Source: Prinsepia uniflora | Lineage: Eukaryota > Streptophyta > Magnoliopsida > Rosales > Rosaceae | Direction of reading: 5' to 3' | DNA: 64,000 bases | Assembly (NCBI GenBank): GCA_032719365.1 | Contig: CM064871.1 | Location: 37,483,566 to 37,547,565 of the forward strand | Part shown: positions 47,355 to 58,430 of the stretch, one piece after another | Layout: each line of letters begins with the position of its first letter | How positions within the stretch are numbered: position 1 is the stretch's first letter | Notes under the pieces: generated by a model | The model's database searches: none | Told to the model about the DNA's origin: nothing | The model's input: the letters and a program-made list of their open reading frames with translations, nothing else | Program-made: the position numbers and the translations under genes

Positions 47355-50300
47355 TGACAGGACCCATCCCAATCCCCCAGGGATTAGTGCGGGATGACCC
47401 TGCTCCCGTCTGACACGAAGTGTCAGACAAGGGATATTTTCGTCCTTTGCCCTCCCGGGCTATCAGAGTACGCCAGGATCCGGAGGAGGTATGTGATATC
47501 TCGGTCTCTGCTACAGTCCACATCCGATGTCAACCTGAAGGGCAGTCAAAACATTAAAAACTGTGAGTGGACAAAACAAAAGTTTATAAAACATTTAATA
47601 AGGAAGACATTTGTACCACTAAAAAGCATGCATGCATTCGAAAACCATTTATCCAAAACAAACCATATGTGGGACTAAGCCCAAAGCAGATATAAACCAA
47701 GGTCGAAAGGACCACAATGAAAACGACCATACGGGCCACTGCCCAAATCCATAAGGGACTCGGCCCCAAACCATAAAGAAACCAAGTACACGAGCTACTG
47801 CTCAAATCCTGTGCACACCTGTACACACCACATATCATATAACATATATCCATCACATACATATATATAAGTCACACAACCAATCCTGTCACGGTATCCA
47901 AAGCCACGCGCGTGCTACCCGGGTCTCAATCCGAGTCATCTCAAAGTCAAGGTCAATGTCCGCAGACCACTGACCCTACCCGAGGTAATAGTAACCATAG
48001 CCTTCCTGAGAGTAAGGAACCCAACTGGGGGGTGACTCCACTCAGTCGGTGCTCCGTGACTACTCCGGGGTCCACCCAGGCCAACGACCCTCCCCGGAGG
48101 AGATAATAGAAGTAAAGGAAGGTAGACGAACATATATATACATAACATAAACATTCATGACCGGTTCTCCTGAACCGTCATGATCCATAATATCCATAAT
48201 CAGGTAACATGCCAGTTCCCATAAACCGTCATGTACCGTAATAACATAACAAGGGTTCATGCCGGTTCCCATAAACCGTCATGAACCATAATACCATAAC
48301 AAGGGTTCATGCCGGTTCCCATAAACTGTCATGAACCTGGGACTACATTTAAGGTTCCCTGACCTGAAATCATAAACCGTAAAGTGACTGGGTCTCGTAC
48401 CCGAACATAGGACATCAGTTGGACACCGTGCCCGATATCTGAGGTCATATGCCCGAGACAAAACCAAATGGGTCTCATACCCGAGTTTATCCTTTTGAAA
48501 TCCAAATTCAGTTCATTTAAATCAATAAAGAAATACAGACCCGTATAAGCACCGTATAAGGCCGAAACCTCGAAATACGTGCTTATACGTAACCACATAC
48601 AAATGCACCCATGGCATCATCAAACAAGTAATAAAACATATAATAAACATTTATGCATGCACCAATTTAGAAAACAAGGTCCACTCACAGACCGTCCGAG
48701 CTGCCGCCTCGATTTGCGTGCCATACGGCTCCTCGAGCCGATCACCGTCACCGGGACTCCCAAACCTGTCCAAATCGTAATAGAAGGTTACTAACTACTT
48801 AATTAACCTCCTACCAAAACCCCGTAATTTTCCCGTATTTTTAACTATTTTTAATCCCGAACCTAAACCTTCTGATGCCCCGAAACATCTCGAGACGGTG
48901 TCCGATCGACACGAAACCAGTCCCAAAATGTTCGTTACATCGAATAGATGATTTCGTATGTTGGAACCTTCCCCAGATTCCCTGCCACGCGCCCTCACGC
49001 GCCGCCCGAAGTGGCTGCACGTGGGCTTCACGCGCCTGCTACAGTACCTGCTGACGTCATCGCTGACGTCAGCATGACATCATCTGACAGCTGTCAGGTC
49101 TGACATGTCAGACTCTGACAGGTGCCACGTGTCAAGCTCCCATTGGTCCACGTCACCATGCTGTCAGTGCCACATGGCAGTCTGACAGGTGCCACGTGTC
49201 ATCGCAGCACTGGTCCACGTAAGTGCCACGTGTCAGCCCCTGATTGGGCCACGTCACTGACATGTCAGTGCTGACTGTGCACTGACATGTGACACGTGTC
49301 GCACTCCTATTGGCCCATTTTCTGACATGTCAGCTGACATTGTCAGATCTGACAATGCTGACGTCATCGCTGACATGATGACGTCAGCATGATGACGTCA
49401 CCTGTCATCTCTGTCCTCTCGCGGGTCGACCCGAACGTCTGCAACCGGGTCGCCGTGACCCGCGGCTTGACCCGGCCGGTTCTCCCTGCTTCGGCCACCA
49501 TTTTTCCTCCCGTTTGTCCCATTCTACTCCTCTCAACCTAACCTAAAGATCCATGGCCCTAACAACTAAGAACACCCTCAAAAACTATACCTTCCAAGTT
49601 CATCAATGGCGGCCGTGACTACCTCCGCCCTTCACGGCCGTTACAGGCCACCTCAGCCTTCGAAAACAATCCTAAAAGAACCCTAAGACCTATAGGAACA
49701 TTTCTCAATCCCTAGATGCGATTAAAACACAACAAAAATCAATTTTCAATTTTTGAAAGAAAACTCACCCACGGTTTCTCTCTTCCCGCCGTGTCCTCCG
49801 CCGTGGCTAGCCGTGGCCTGCCTTCCTCAGCCCCTTTCCACCACCTCACGGTCATGTCCAGCTCGCACAAGCAATGAATGGTGATGGTGTGTGTGTGTTT
49901 TGGGTTTTTGAAGAAAATGAAGAAAATGGAGGATTTTGGGTTATGGGGTTTCGGGTGTGTGTGAAGAATGAAGGGGATGAAATCAGATGAGAGAATGAGG
50001 GATGAAGGGTGAGGATTAAAAGGTAGGGTTGAAATGGATGGTTAGGATTAATAGTTGTTAGGTTAAATTATAAAATAATTAAAATAATAATATTTAATTA
50101 TTTAGATCCACATTTTGGGGGATCAAATCAATGGGATGAGTGACACTTGTCACTCATCCATGGGGCCCACCAAAATATCCACCCAATCAGATTTCGCCGT
50201 AATGTCCCCGTCTCGAAGTTCGTGCATAGTGAAATCGAACTTCCGTGACCCATAACTCTCCCGTTCGAAGTCCGATTTCAGTGTGCCGCCTGCCTATGGA

Positions 50301-50670
50301 TTCGTTTCGTCCTTATCTACGTAACGGTCTTCGGCCCTCGGCCATCGGACCTCCCGGTCAAAAAGTCAACTTTTGACCTCCTATTCACCCAAATTACCAA
50401 AATGCCCCTAAACTTCCGAACGTCATAACTTCTTCCTCGAACGTCGGAATTGAACGTGCCACTTGTCTATGAACTCATGACGTCACGAACTACGTCATGG
50501 TCATCAGTCAAAGTCCATTTGACTGTCTGATTAAAAAGTCAACGTTTTGCCACCATCAGGGGCAAAACGGTCATTTCGCACCGTTCGTCCGATTTCGCTC
50601 TACTAATCACGGATTAGCCTCACTAATCGTGATTAGTCACTAATCTAATCTAGAAATTTGGGACGGGTCG
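47355..50670 (-). mobile_element. third-level solo LTR, reverse, TSD CACCG
   Basis: TGACAGGACCC ... GGTCGTTACA with perfect duplicates CACCG at 47350-47354 and 50671-50675; 3316 bp. The 3' tail (terminal hairpin 47409-47427, GGGC...CCC hairpins 47670-48480) matches the LARD family, but the U3 start is closer to the LTR at 43903, suggesting a recombinant. It contains the motif island at 49046-49411, which accounts for its greater length. Confidence 0.88.
49046..49411. promoter_or_regulatory. island of palindromic TGACGTCA, TGACATGTCA and CCACGTGTCA motifs
   Basis: Within about 365 bases there are five TGACGTCA (49052, 49064, 49359, 49379, 49393), three TGACATGTCA (49101, 49258, 49323), three CCACGTGTCA (49125, 49192, 49226), the 14-bp palindrome CTGACAGCTGTCAG (49084) and the 20-bp palindrome CATTGTCAGATCTGACAATG (49338-49357). 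TGACGTCA and CACGTG cores are established binding sites of plant bZIP factors (TGA and ABF types). The island replaces the simple CTGTAGCA context that follows the GC-rich module in sibling LTRs. Whether it binds anything is inference. Confidence 0.7.
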
Positions 50671-51735
50671 TTACACACCGTGACAGGGGGGTGACCGAGT
50701 TGAAGGGATCGTGAAACAGGGGACTGGTTCGAGTTTTGTTCGAGCTTGAGTGGACGAGTTGTAGGATGAGTAGAGGTGTTAGAGTGAGGGGGATGAGTTC
50801 CTTAGGACGGGACGAAGAAGATGGTGAAGAGAGGAGCAGTTTTGGTGCAGGCACGGCGGAGAACCGGTCACGCCGGTTCGAGTTGCAGGGACTGTTTCGA
50901 ACCGGGTCGACCAGAGGTTGCTGGTGACACTGTAGCTGGTGCGTGAGGGCCACGTGCAACCACTTTGGGCGACGAGGGGGCCCGTGCAGCGGGGGTTGGG
51001 GAAACAGTCAATATGGTTTTTGGTCTAGGAGTTGTGACGAGTCTAATGGGACTGGTTTCGGGTTGTTCGGACGTTGTTTGAGGTTAGTTCCGCGAGGGTG
51101 AAGGTTTAGGGTTTAAGTTCGTTTCTTTTAGGATCCGGGGATTTTTGGGGAAAATTAGGTGGACCTTCGTAGATGTGTTAGTAACGTACTTTGGCGGTTG
51201 TTGACAGGATCGGGACTTCCTGAGGAAGCTGAGGAACGTACGAGACGTTCGGGACGCGATTGAGGGCTCGGTACTGTGAGTGAACCCTTTCCTTAAACTC
51301 GAGCATGCATAACTGTTTTTCTATAATTTTTTTGATGGTTTTACTTATGATTTTATGTTTATCAGATATGCTTTGTGGATTTTACATAATTGCACGTTTT
51401 TTGAGAAAGTTCGGTTTTCAGCACGTTTTACGAGGAATGTTGATTCTGAAAATAATGTTATGGTTTCGGGATTTTCAAATGATAAATGGTTTTTAATGAT
51501 TGTAAAGGGATTTTGGAACATGATTTCGATGAGCAAGGGTTTTCGGTTTTAAAATCGGATTTCGAGAAACGGAATTTGGTTTTAAGGTTGAAAAGTGGAA
51601 TTCTGGATTTGGGTTCGGAATGACGGTTCTGGACACCGGAAGGGCTTCAGACTAGTGGTTTCGGATTCGGGTTTGGATATGGATTTCGAAATGGTTTTCA
51701 ATTGGTTTTGATTGGATTTGCTGGATCTGGATATT

Positions 51736-51932
51736 GGGTTTAAAGACCCGGATATTGATTTGATGGGGGACGGGCCCGGATTGAGTTTAAAGACTCGGGA
51801 GTTTAAAGACTCGGATATATTGATATTTCCCCCGTAAGACTGTTGAGTTTAAAGACTCGGGAGTTTAAAGACTCGGATTATATTGAGGCCTGGATTGAGT
51901 TTAAAGACTCGGGAGTTTAAAGACTCGGATAG
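51736..51932 (+). repeat. minisatellite of GAGTTTAAAGACTC hairpins
   Basis: Seven copies of TTTAAAGAC within GGGT...ACCC or GAGT...ACTC arms, in pairs separated by a few bases. The arms change together from G/C to A/T at the second position. Confidence 0.8.
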
Positions 51933-52690
51933 ATCCACCAGGTTTGATCGGTTGGTTATGGCTTGGTACTTATATTTTCTGATACAGTTTTATGACGCTG
52001 ATGATATGATTTCTACAACTGTTTTTATAGTGTTTCTGTTTTTATGATGAGGTTTACGTGATTGATAACTGTTTTAATAACTAGGTTATGAATGTGGTTT
52101 CGAAACGGAGGGCCAAACCCGGTTTTCTTATAATTGGTTTTGGAAACTTTTCTTTTATTTATGGTCCACTCACACTTTTCTAGTTTTAAATTGCCCTCCA
52201 GGTCGTGGAGCTAGTGCGGGGTTTCGGTGTCGGGGCAGCGTCTGAGGCATAGAAGTCACGAGAGTGATCCCAGAGTGTTGTAAAGTTTTCCGTGTGCGTG
52301 TATCTAGTTACTAGTTTTCTTTCTGTTGTATTCAGTACTATGCTCTGTAAATTTTAACTTCGGGATGTTTTAAAGTTCTCCTGCGTCTGACGGGGTATTT
52401 TAGTGGTTGCTTTGGTATTGTGTCGGGGTGTCAGACGGGAGCAGGATTTACCTCGGTTTTCGGGGTGAAACCGAGGTGGGTCCTGACACCTTTTTTGTTT
52501 TTATTGAGCCTCCAGGTCGTGGCGCGTTGATTGAGGCTAATCAAGAGACGGAGGCATGAGTGAGTACGTGTGTGGCTATCCCTGGGTTGGCAAGTACTGA
52601 GGGTAATTTGGAAATTTCAGTCGACTTGTCAGACGGGAGCAGGACCGGGCATGGTTATCAATGTCCCTTCGGGGGCGGTCCTGTTATTAA

Positions 52691-54225
52691 TCTCGGCATA
52701 AACAGCTTCAACCTGTTAACAATAGTTTTGATAATAATCTTATAAAAAACCTACACAGAAAAATAGGGAGAAATTCAATTACCTGAGATGGGTGATCCAC
52801 CTTTGGAATAAGTAAGGTCAAAGTGTGGTTAATCTCCTGAATGCTAACACCATCATTAAGCATTGAGAGGCAGAAATTGGTCACATCATCCACAGTCGTG
52901 TCCTAATACCATTGATAGAAGAGAGTCGGCATGCCATCCACCCTCGATGCTTTCGTAGAAATCATTCTAAAAAGAGTTGTTTTAACCTTAGCTCTAACAA
53001 ACAGTCTGCAAAGATTCTCATTGTCTTGAAACCCCAGAATCAGCTGAATACACCCAAAAACTTCCTCAAAACATATTTCCGCTGTCGAACAGAAAAGCTT
53101 AGAGAAATACCCAAATCCCTTTCGACCTCAAGGTCAAAAGAGCACCACACACGTTGCGTATCGAAGATCCCCTGGATGTAGTTTCGTTCGTCACTTTCTT
53201 TTGAAAACTGATGGAAAAACTTTATGTATCGGTCATCCTCTCAAAGCCACAACATTCGCGATTATTAGCGCCACAACATTTCTTCTTTGGACCTTAAACT
53301 ATCCAATTCCATATCCAATTGCCTCTGAAGCTGGAGATCACGAGTACTCTGAATAAGAATTGAGAGCTCATCTAGTTGAGCCTATAAACATTTGATCTTT
53401 TGCGGAATACTGCCAATAGAGGTATGGCTCTAATGTTTCAAAGAAGCTTCCATCCTAGCAATCTTATCCACCATAGACCCTCCCCATCCATTTCCCACCT
53501 ATTAACGATCACCTCCTTACAACCATTTATATTGGCCCAAGCTTCCTCAAAAAAAGAACCGCTGAGGTATATGAATATTCCCTATCCTAGGTTAGAGCCA
53601 AACCCAAATAGGGAAATGGTCAGAAGCACATAAGTTTAGGTGATAAGTTAGAACATCCAAAGAAAATTGCAAGAATGCATCATTCTAGGTGGACTTACAC
53701 CAAAGGGAACTATCATCAGACCACAATCTTCTAGTTCGTCCTAAAAACCTCAACTTTGAGCCATAGGGGGAACCTAATGCCTCATCTATTCAGAACTTGT
53801 CTCAACCTCATTAAAGTCACCCTCAACCATCTAGGGTAATGATCCATCATAATTCAACCGGCGAAGGAGTCACCACAAGGAAGGCCTCATCTGCACATCC
53901 AAATGCCCATAGAAACCTGTAAAACGAAAAGGAACATTCCCCACACCAGAAATCAAGCATCAATATGTCATACCAAATAAGATCGAATAGTTACCTTAAT
54001 TTAATGAGTCCAGAGTAACGCCAAACCTTCATACATGCCCACTCTACAAACATAAAAGACAGTTGACAACTTTAACAATTTTATGTAGCAATCCATTTGT
54101 CGAGCTATCTTTTTAATCTCCATAAAAAATACCATACCAGGTTGTTTGGCTCTGAAAAAATACATCAAGGCCCAAACCATGCATGGGCATCCTAGCCCAC
54201 GCACATTCCAACATAGGACACTCAT
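52691..54225 (-). pseudogene. LINE endonuclease and N-terminal reverse transcriptase, broken
   Basis: Starting at 54225, MSVLCWNVRGLGCP opens the APE-type endonuclease of plant LINEs, with VFFMEIKK-like words. Many stops follow. Near 52950-52890 ASRVDGMPTLFYQ and then NFCLSMLNDGVSIQEINHT, LIPKVDHP and PIFLCRF mark the N-terminal part of the RT. The reading continues at 43902 after the nested insertion. Confidence 0.8.
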
Positions 54226-55793
54226 TCGTCGTAATGGGTCCTCCCCTTGGACCTCTTCACATTTGTGGAATGAACCATCAAATGTTTGCTAGTTGAGGCA
54301 CTATAGTTTGAAGAGCCAACCTTTCGTACTAACTATCTCTATTTTTAGGACTTAATTTTAACCGAGAGCTCCCCAAAGCTATGCCTCAGCACCCGTCAAT
54401 TCCTTACCTATGTTTCAGGGTTTTCTTGCTACTCAAGTTAATAGGACTCTCTTGCTCCAAGACCTGCCCAACTGAAACATGAGAAATTTTTTCACACTAT
54501 CTTAATTTTTATCCTAGTAGAGCCTCTGACCTTCAAACCCAGCTCAATATGAGTGGGAGGACCTTACTATCCTACTTCCTTGGCTGGGCTCATAGACCCT
54601 TGTTGCTGCACTAGCCCGTAATCCCCCTCCTCTAACTCCACGGTTGTTGCCCTTACAGAACCCGTGTCTCCCACATTGCCAAAAATTTCCTCAGCTACAC
54701 TACAACGGTTCCAGCACCAACGGAGCATGGTGCCTGCAGTGAACGGTCGATTGGTACTCTCTGCTCAGTTCCAGCCTCATTATTACACGTCCCACACTCT
54801 AGTTTCCATACGCTGTCTCTTCCAAACCCCAGAACCATTTATACTACCAGCCTAAACTCTATCATAACTTGTGACTATCTCAGCCCAAAAACATCACCAT
54901 ATGATCTAGAATTCCCAACCCTCTTTAGAGCATATGCACTATCACTATCCAGGCCATTTGCTCATGCACTAAGCCCAAAAACATAGCCCTTAAAACCATT
55001 ATTAGGCTGGATACTATAGACTTCCTTATTTGTTGTTTTCCATATACCAAAATGTTCATCCTTGCCCTTCCCTAAAGTAGGTAATAAACATGAAACATCA
55101 AGGTGATTCAATCAGCCACACTAAAGATAGAAAAAAAGGAAGCCTTTTGTATTCGATTTTGCACCTCGTTACAGATTCCGCAGCCATTAGCTTGAGGGTC
55201 ATGAAACGTTTGAATGGTGCCAATAAGGAAAGGTCAACATGGATACGTAAGAATCTATCCAAACAATCTTTGTTCAAACCCTAATCCACATCAATGGAAG
55301 CCCCCACATGGTTTCCAATCCTTTCTGCCAACTTAGGATTCAAAAACAAAAATTGGGGGATTTTTTTTAACCCTAATCCATAAAGCTTGATGATCAAGAC
55401 TTACCTTTCTTGGATCAATCTGATCGTCCGTCGTTACAAAAACAAAGAGGGCTTGATCAAATGACCATGGAGCTCCATTTATCACCCTCTATTGATCTGC
55501 ATGATTATGAAAGAAGATAAGGAAATTAATGGCCTAAGCTACCTATTGGTACAACCAAGAACACCCCCCTCTGACATGCTAAATCTTCCTCTATGTACCA
55601 AGTAGTGCCTCCGTGTTATAAGCCCTGTTTGTAAGCAATCACCCTACTAGGAAAAATCTGGCCGCCAATGACGGTTCAAACGCCTCACAGAAATCCAATT
55701 CATCATCTCAACCTTTAAGATGGCTAGTTGAGCCGCTCCTCTAGTGATAGAAACCATCAATACTATCCACTCTTTATACTAGGCAAGGAGCAA
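54226..55793 (-). pseudogene. LINE ORF1-like region, broken
   Basis: Minus-strand fragments such as NFLIFFHNHAD, RVINGAPWSFDQALFVF and DHQALWIRV match the DUF4283-type N-terminal region of plant LINE ORF1. The zinc-knuckle region is too decayed to read with confidence. Several stops interrupt it. The open stretches on the plus strand here are its antisense. Confidence 0.65.
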
Positions 55794-56123
55794 TGTAATG
55801 ACCAAGACTATCAAAGAGAGTAAAATTGGAAAATTCGAATAAAATTGACCATTTTGCCCCTGAAGTTTTTGGGTTAGCTTTTGACCAAAAGTCTAAATGT
55901 TGACTTTTTAACTGGGATCTCCTTTTGGTAATTCGAGAAGATCGTTACGGAGGTCTCGTCTTCCCGAGTACGTTGACAGGTGGCATGTTGGAAATGGAGT
56001 TCAGATGGTTTCATTTTGGGTCTGATATGTGTAAGGGTAATTTGGTAACTTGTTTAACGGAGGGCTTTTCCGTAATTTTTCTTGTGGAATATTTTTGTGG
56101 CTGAATTGGGAGGCGACATGTGT

Positions 56124-56146
56124 AAGTGTGTGTGTGTGTGTGTGTG
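56124..56146. repeat. GT microsatellite in the 5' LTR
   Basis: About eleven GT units. The 3' LTR has a shorter GT run at 62397-62411 at the same place, so the run differs between the two LTRs of one element. Confidence 0.85.
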
Positions 56147-58430
56147 CTATGTGTTTTTGTCGTTTTCTCGGACGTGAGGAGAAAGAAGAGAAAATGGAAG
56201 GGGAAAACCTGAAGAAGAACATGGGAGCAAGAGAGACGAAAATGAGGAAGGGTTGAGTTGAACCTGAGCTATGAGGGAGAGGGAGATGGTGACCAATGAA
56301 GGTATTTTTCGGGTTTAGATTTTCCAACCTAGTTTTCAACGAGAAAGCTTTCCAAGCTTTCTGTAGACTTCCATGAGTTCTTATTAACCTGATTAAGCCT
56401 TAGTTCTAAGCTAGGGACGTTGAAACCGCCTAGAAATCGAGGACATAGGCCGAAAGGTAAGTGCTTGATTGTTGTTTATAGGTAGGTTTTCTTCAAGTTT
56501 TGATCGTATAGATCTTGTGTTGGGTTGATTTCGAGTAGATTGGTCGAAGCAGGGAAGAAAAGTATTGAGAAATGAGTGAAATATGGCCGAGTTGGGTCGC
56601 CGGGTCGGGCGACTCGAAAACTAGGGGAAACAGGTTGCATGGATGATGAATAGTACCTAACGCGTGAAGCTAGCCACTTTAGGCGGCGCGTGGGGGCGCA
56701 AGCCAGGGAATCCGGTGATGCGCCAAACATGTCTTTTGATGTTTTCGATGTTATGAACATTTTGGCGCATGTTTTCGAGTCGATCAGACACCGTTTCAGG
56801 GTAATTTTGGGTGTCCCAAGGTTTAGAATTTGTTTTAAATTCGTATAAAATTCCCCAAAAAATTATGGGATTAAAATAGAAGATATATGGGATGGTTAGT
56901 GACCTTTGAACGTGATTTTTGAAAAGTTTTGAGATTTCTAAAAATTACAGGAAGGCATGCATATTGAGATTCGACAATACGGACGTGTGTGGGCGTACTT
57001 TCTTTTCCCAAAACTATTATGCATGCATACTTACATGATTTAAATGTGTTTTTATGTGATTTTGATTATATTGGAGTGATTGGTATTTTATGTGAATATC
57101 TGTTATGGGATATTCGAGGTTCGGGTTTGTGATTTTATGACTATTTAAGTATTATTTTATTACGCGTTTTTTGAGGTTTCTGTAAACTACGTTTCGAATC
57201 TCGTTTCGACTATGGTTTTAAAATAAATATGATGTATGTCATGGGATATTGTAATATTGGAGTTTGGGTATTTTCATATGGTTTTTCAGAAGTGCTTCGA
57301 CGACACGCTTTACAAGGTTTATCTCAAGATTTGTCGTGGGTTTGAGCAGGGTGTGATTAATTAATGTTTTCTCGCTATTTGTGACAGAAATGTCTGTTAT
57401 GTGAGATTGTTTAGCTATTAAATGATTTTCATGAAAATGTTATTTCTGCACATTATTCAAGGTACAATGTATAACTTGGTTCTAGGCTTAGGCCCGGATT
57501 TCCGGAACGAGATTCTGATTATGGTTTTGGTATGTGATTTGAGTATGTGTTATTGGTATTGATGTTGTAAACTATGGTGATAGTTGTGATTTGGGTTTGG
57601 ATTGATTATATGTGTTATGATGCTGGTTGATTGGATGTGAGTCTTAGACGTCGAGTTGGGGGCTTCGAATCATGAGACTATTATTATGTATGATTGTGAT
57701 TCTATTTATTGGATGTGAGTCTCAGGTGTCGAGCAGGGCTCCGGTTCTTGAGACTATATTGTGATGACTCGGACGTCGAGCATAGGGCTCTGGTTCCCAA
57801 GCAAGTATGTGGATGTTTGTTTTATAAACTGTTATGCATGCATAGTTAAATGTTTTACATGATTGATTGCATGATTTGATTTTCAATGATGTCATGGTGA
57901 TTTGGCATGATTATTTATTGATTTAATGATTAATTTAATCGATCTTTTGGGCATGTTTTACGAGGAAAATGTACTTGATGCTTTGGGCTAGGCCCGGAGT
58001 AAAAAAAGGTTTCAAAAGGGTATTTTGACTTAGTTGGTGAGTCAAGCATGATTTCGGGATTATTTTAATGAGTTTTAATGAGATTTGACAGATTTACGTG
58101 CAATGACATTTTGGGCTTGAGACCCAATTGGATAAATGGTTAGACTTGAATTTGGAGTTAAATGTGCATATATGATTGAATTGATGGTTTTGGATGTATG
58201 TTCAGTGTCCCTAGATGTGTAATGCCTGGGTAGACCCGAATGTGTAATTCTCGGGTTGGATCGGATTTGTAATTCCTGAGCTTTGAGTGTTGTGATGATA
58301 TATGTTTGTGATTGTGGATACTGGTACATGTCTGGATGATGCGAGTGCAGTTCCTGGACCTGATTCGGATGTTGCGTGAGTGCAGTCCCCAAGTATGTAG
58401 TACACCTAAATGGTACGTGTGCAGTTCCCA

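Larger units (their letters stand above)
46086..52488 (+). mobile_element. second-level solo LTR, TSD CCTTT
   Basis: TGTAACGACCC ... GGTCCTGACA with perfect duplicates CCTTT at 46081-46085 and 52489-52493. Own sequence is 46086-47354 and 50676-52488, about 3.1 kb. U3 cores are 171 bases apart (46294, 46465). The tail carries the TTTAAAGAC array (51736-51932). Confidence 0.87.
43903..52685 (+). mobile_element. solo LTR inserted in the LINE, TSD ATTAA
   Basis: TGTAACGACCC to CGGTCCTGTT, where the usual final TGTCA has decayed. Duplicates ATTAA lie at 43898-43902 and 52686-52690. Own sequence is 43903-46085 and 52494-52685, about 2.4 kb. U3 cores lie at 44112 and 44284, 172 bases apart. The perfect stem GCGCGTGA-GTT-TCACGCGC is at 45244-45262. 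GGGCTAAGGCCC-type hairpins lie at about 45810-45910. Confidence 0.86.
42241..55793 (-). mobile_element. decayed LINE (non-LTR retrotransposon), split by nested LTRs
   Basis: On the minus strand the order is ORF1-like region, endonuclease, reverse transcriptase and RNase H, the order of plant LINEs. The two parts, 55793-52691 and 43902-42241 (about 4.8 kb in all), join across the insertion 43903-52685 with duplicate ATTAA (43898-43902 and 52686-52690). Many stops and frameshifts make it a dead copy. The 3' end has the GCCTCATTAAAAC...GTGAGGGAAAAAAA context and a T run at 42241-42249 on the plus strand that fits its poly(A) tail. The 5' end coincides with the start of the next LTR at 55794, so it is probably cut there. 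Confidence 0.85.

Noticed and set aside
51736..51932. CRISPR-like array
   Set aside because: Repeat units are short, diverged, unevenly spaced and inside a plant LTR; they are a minisatellite.
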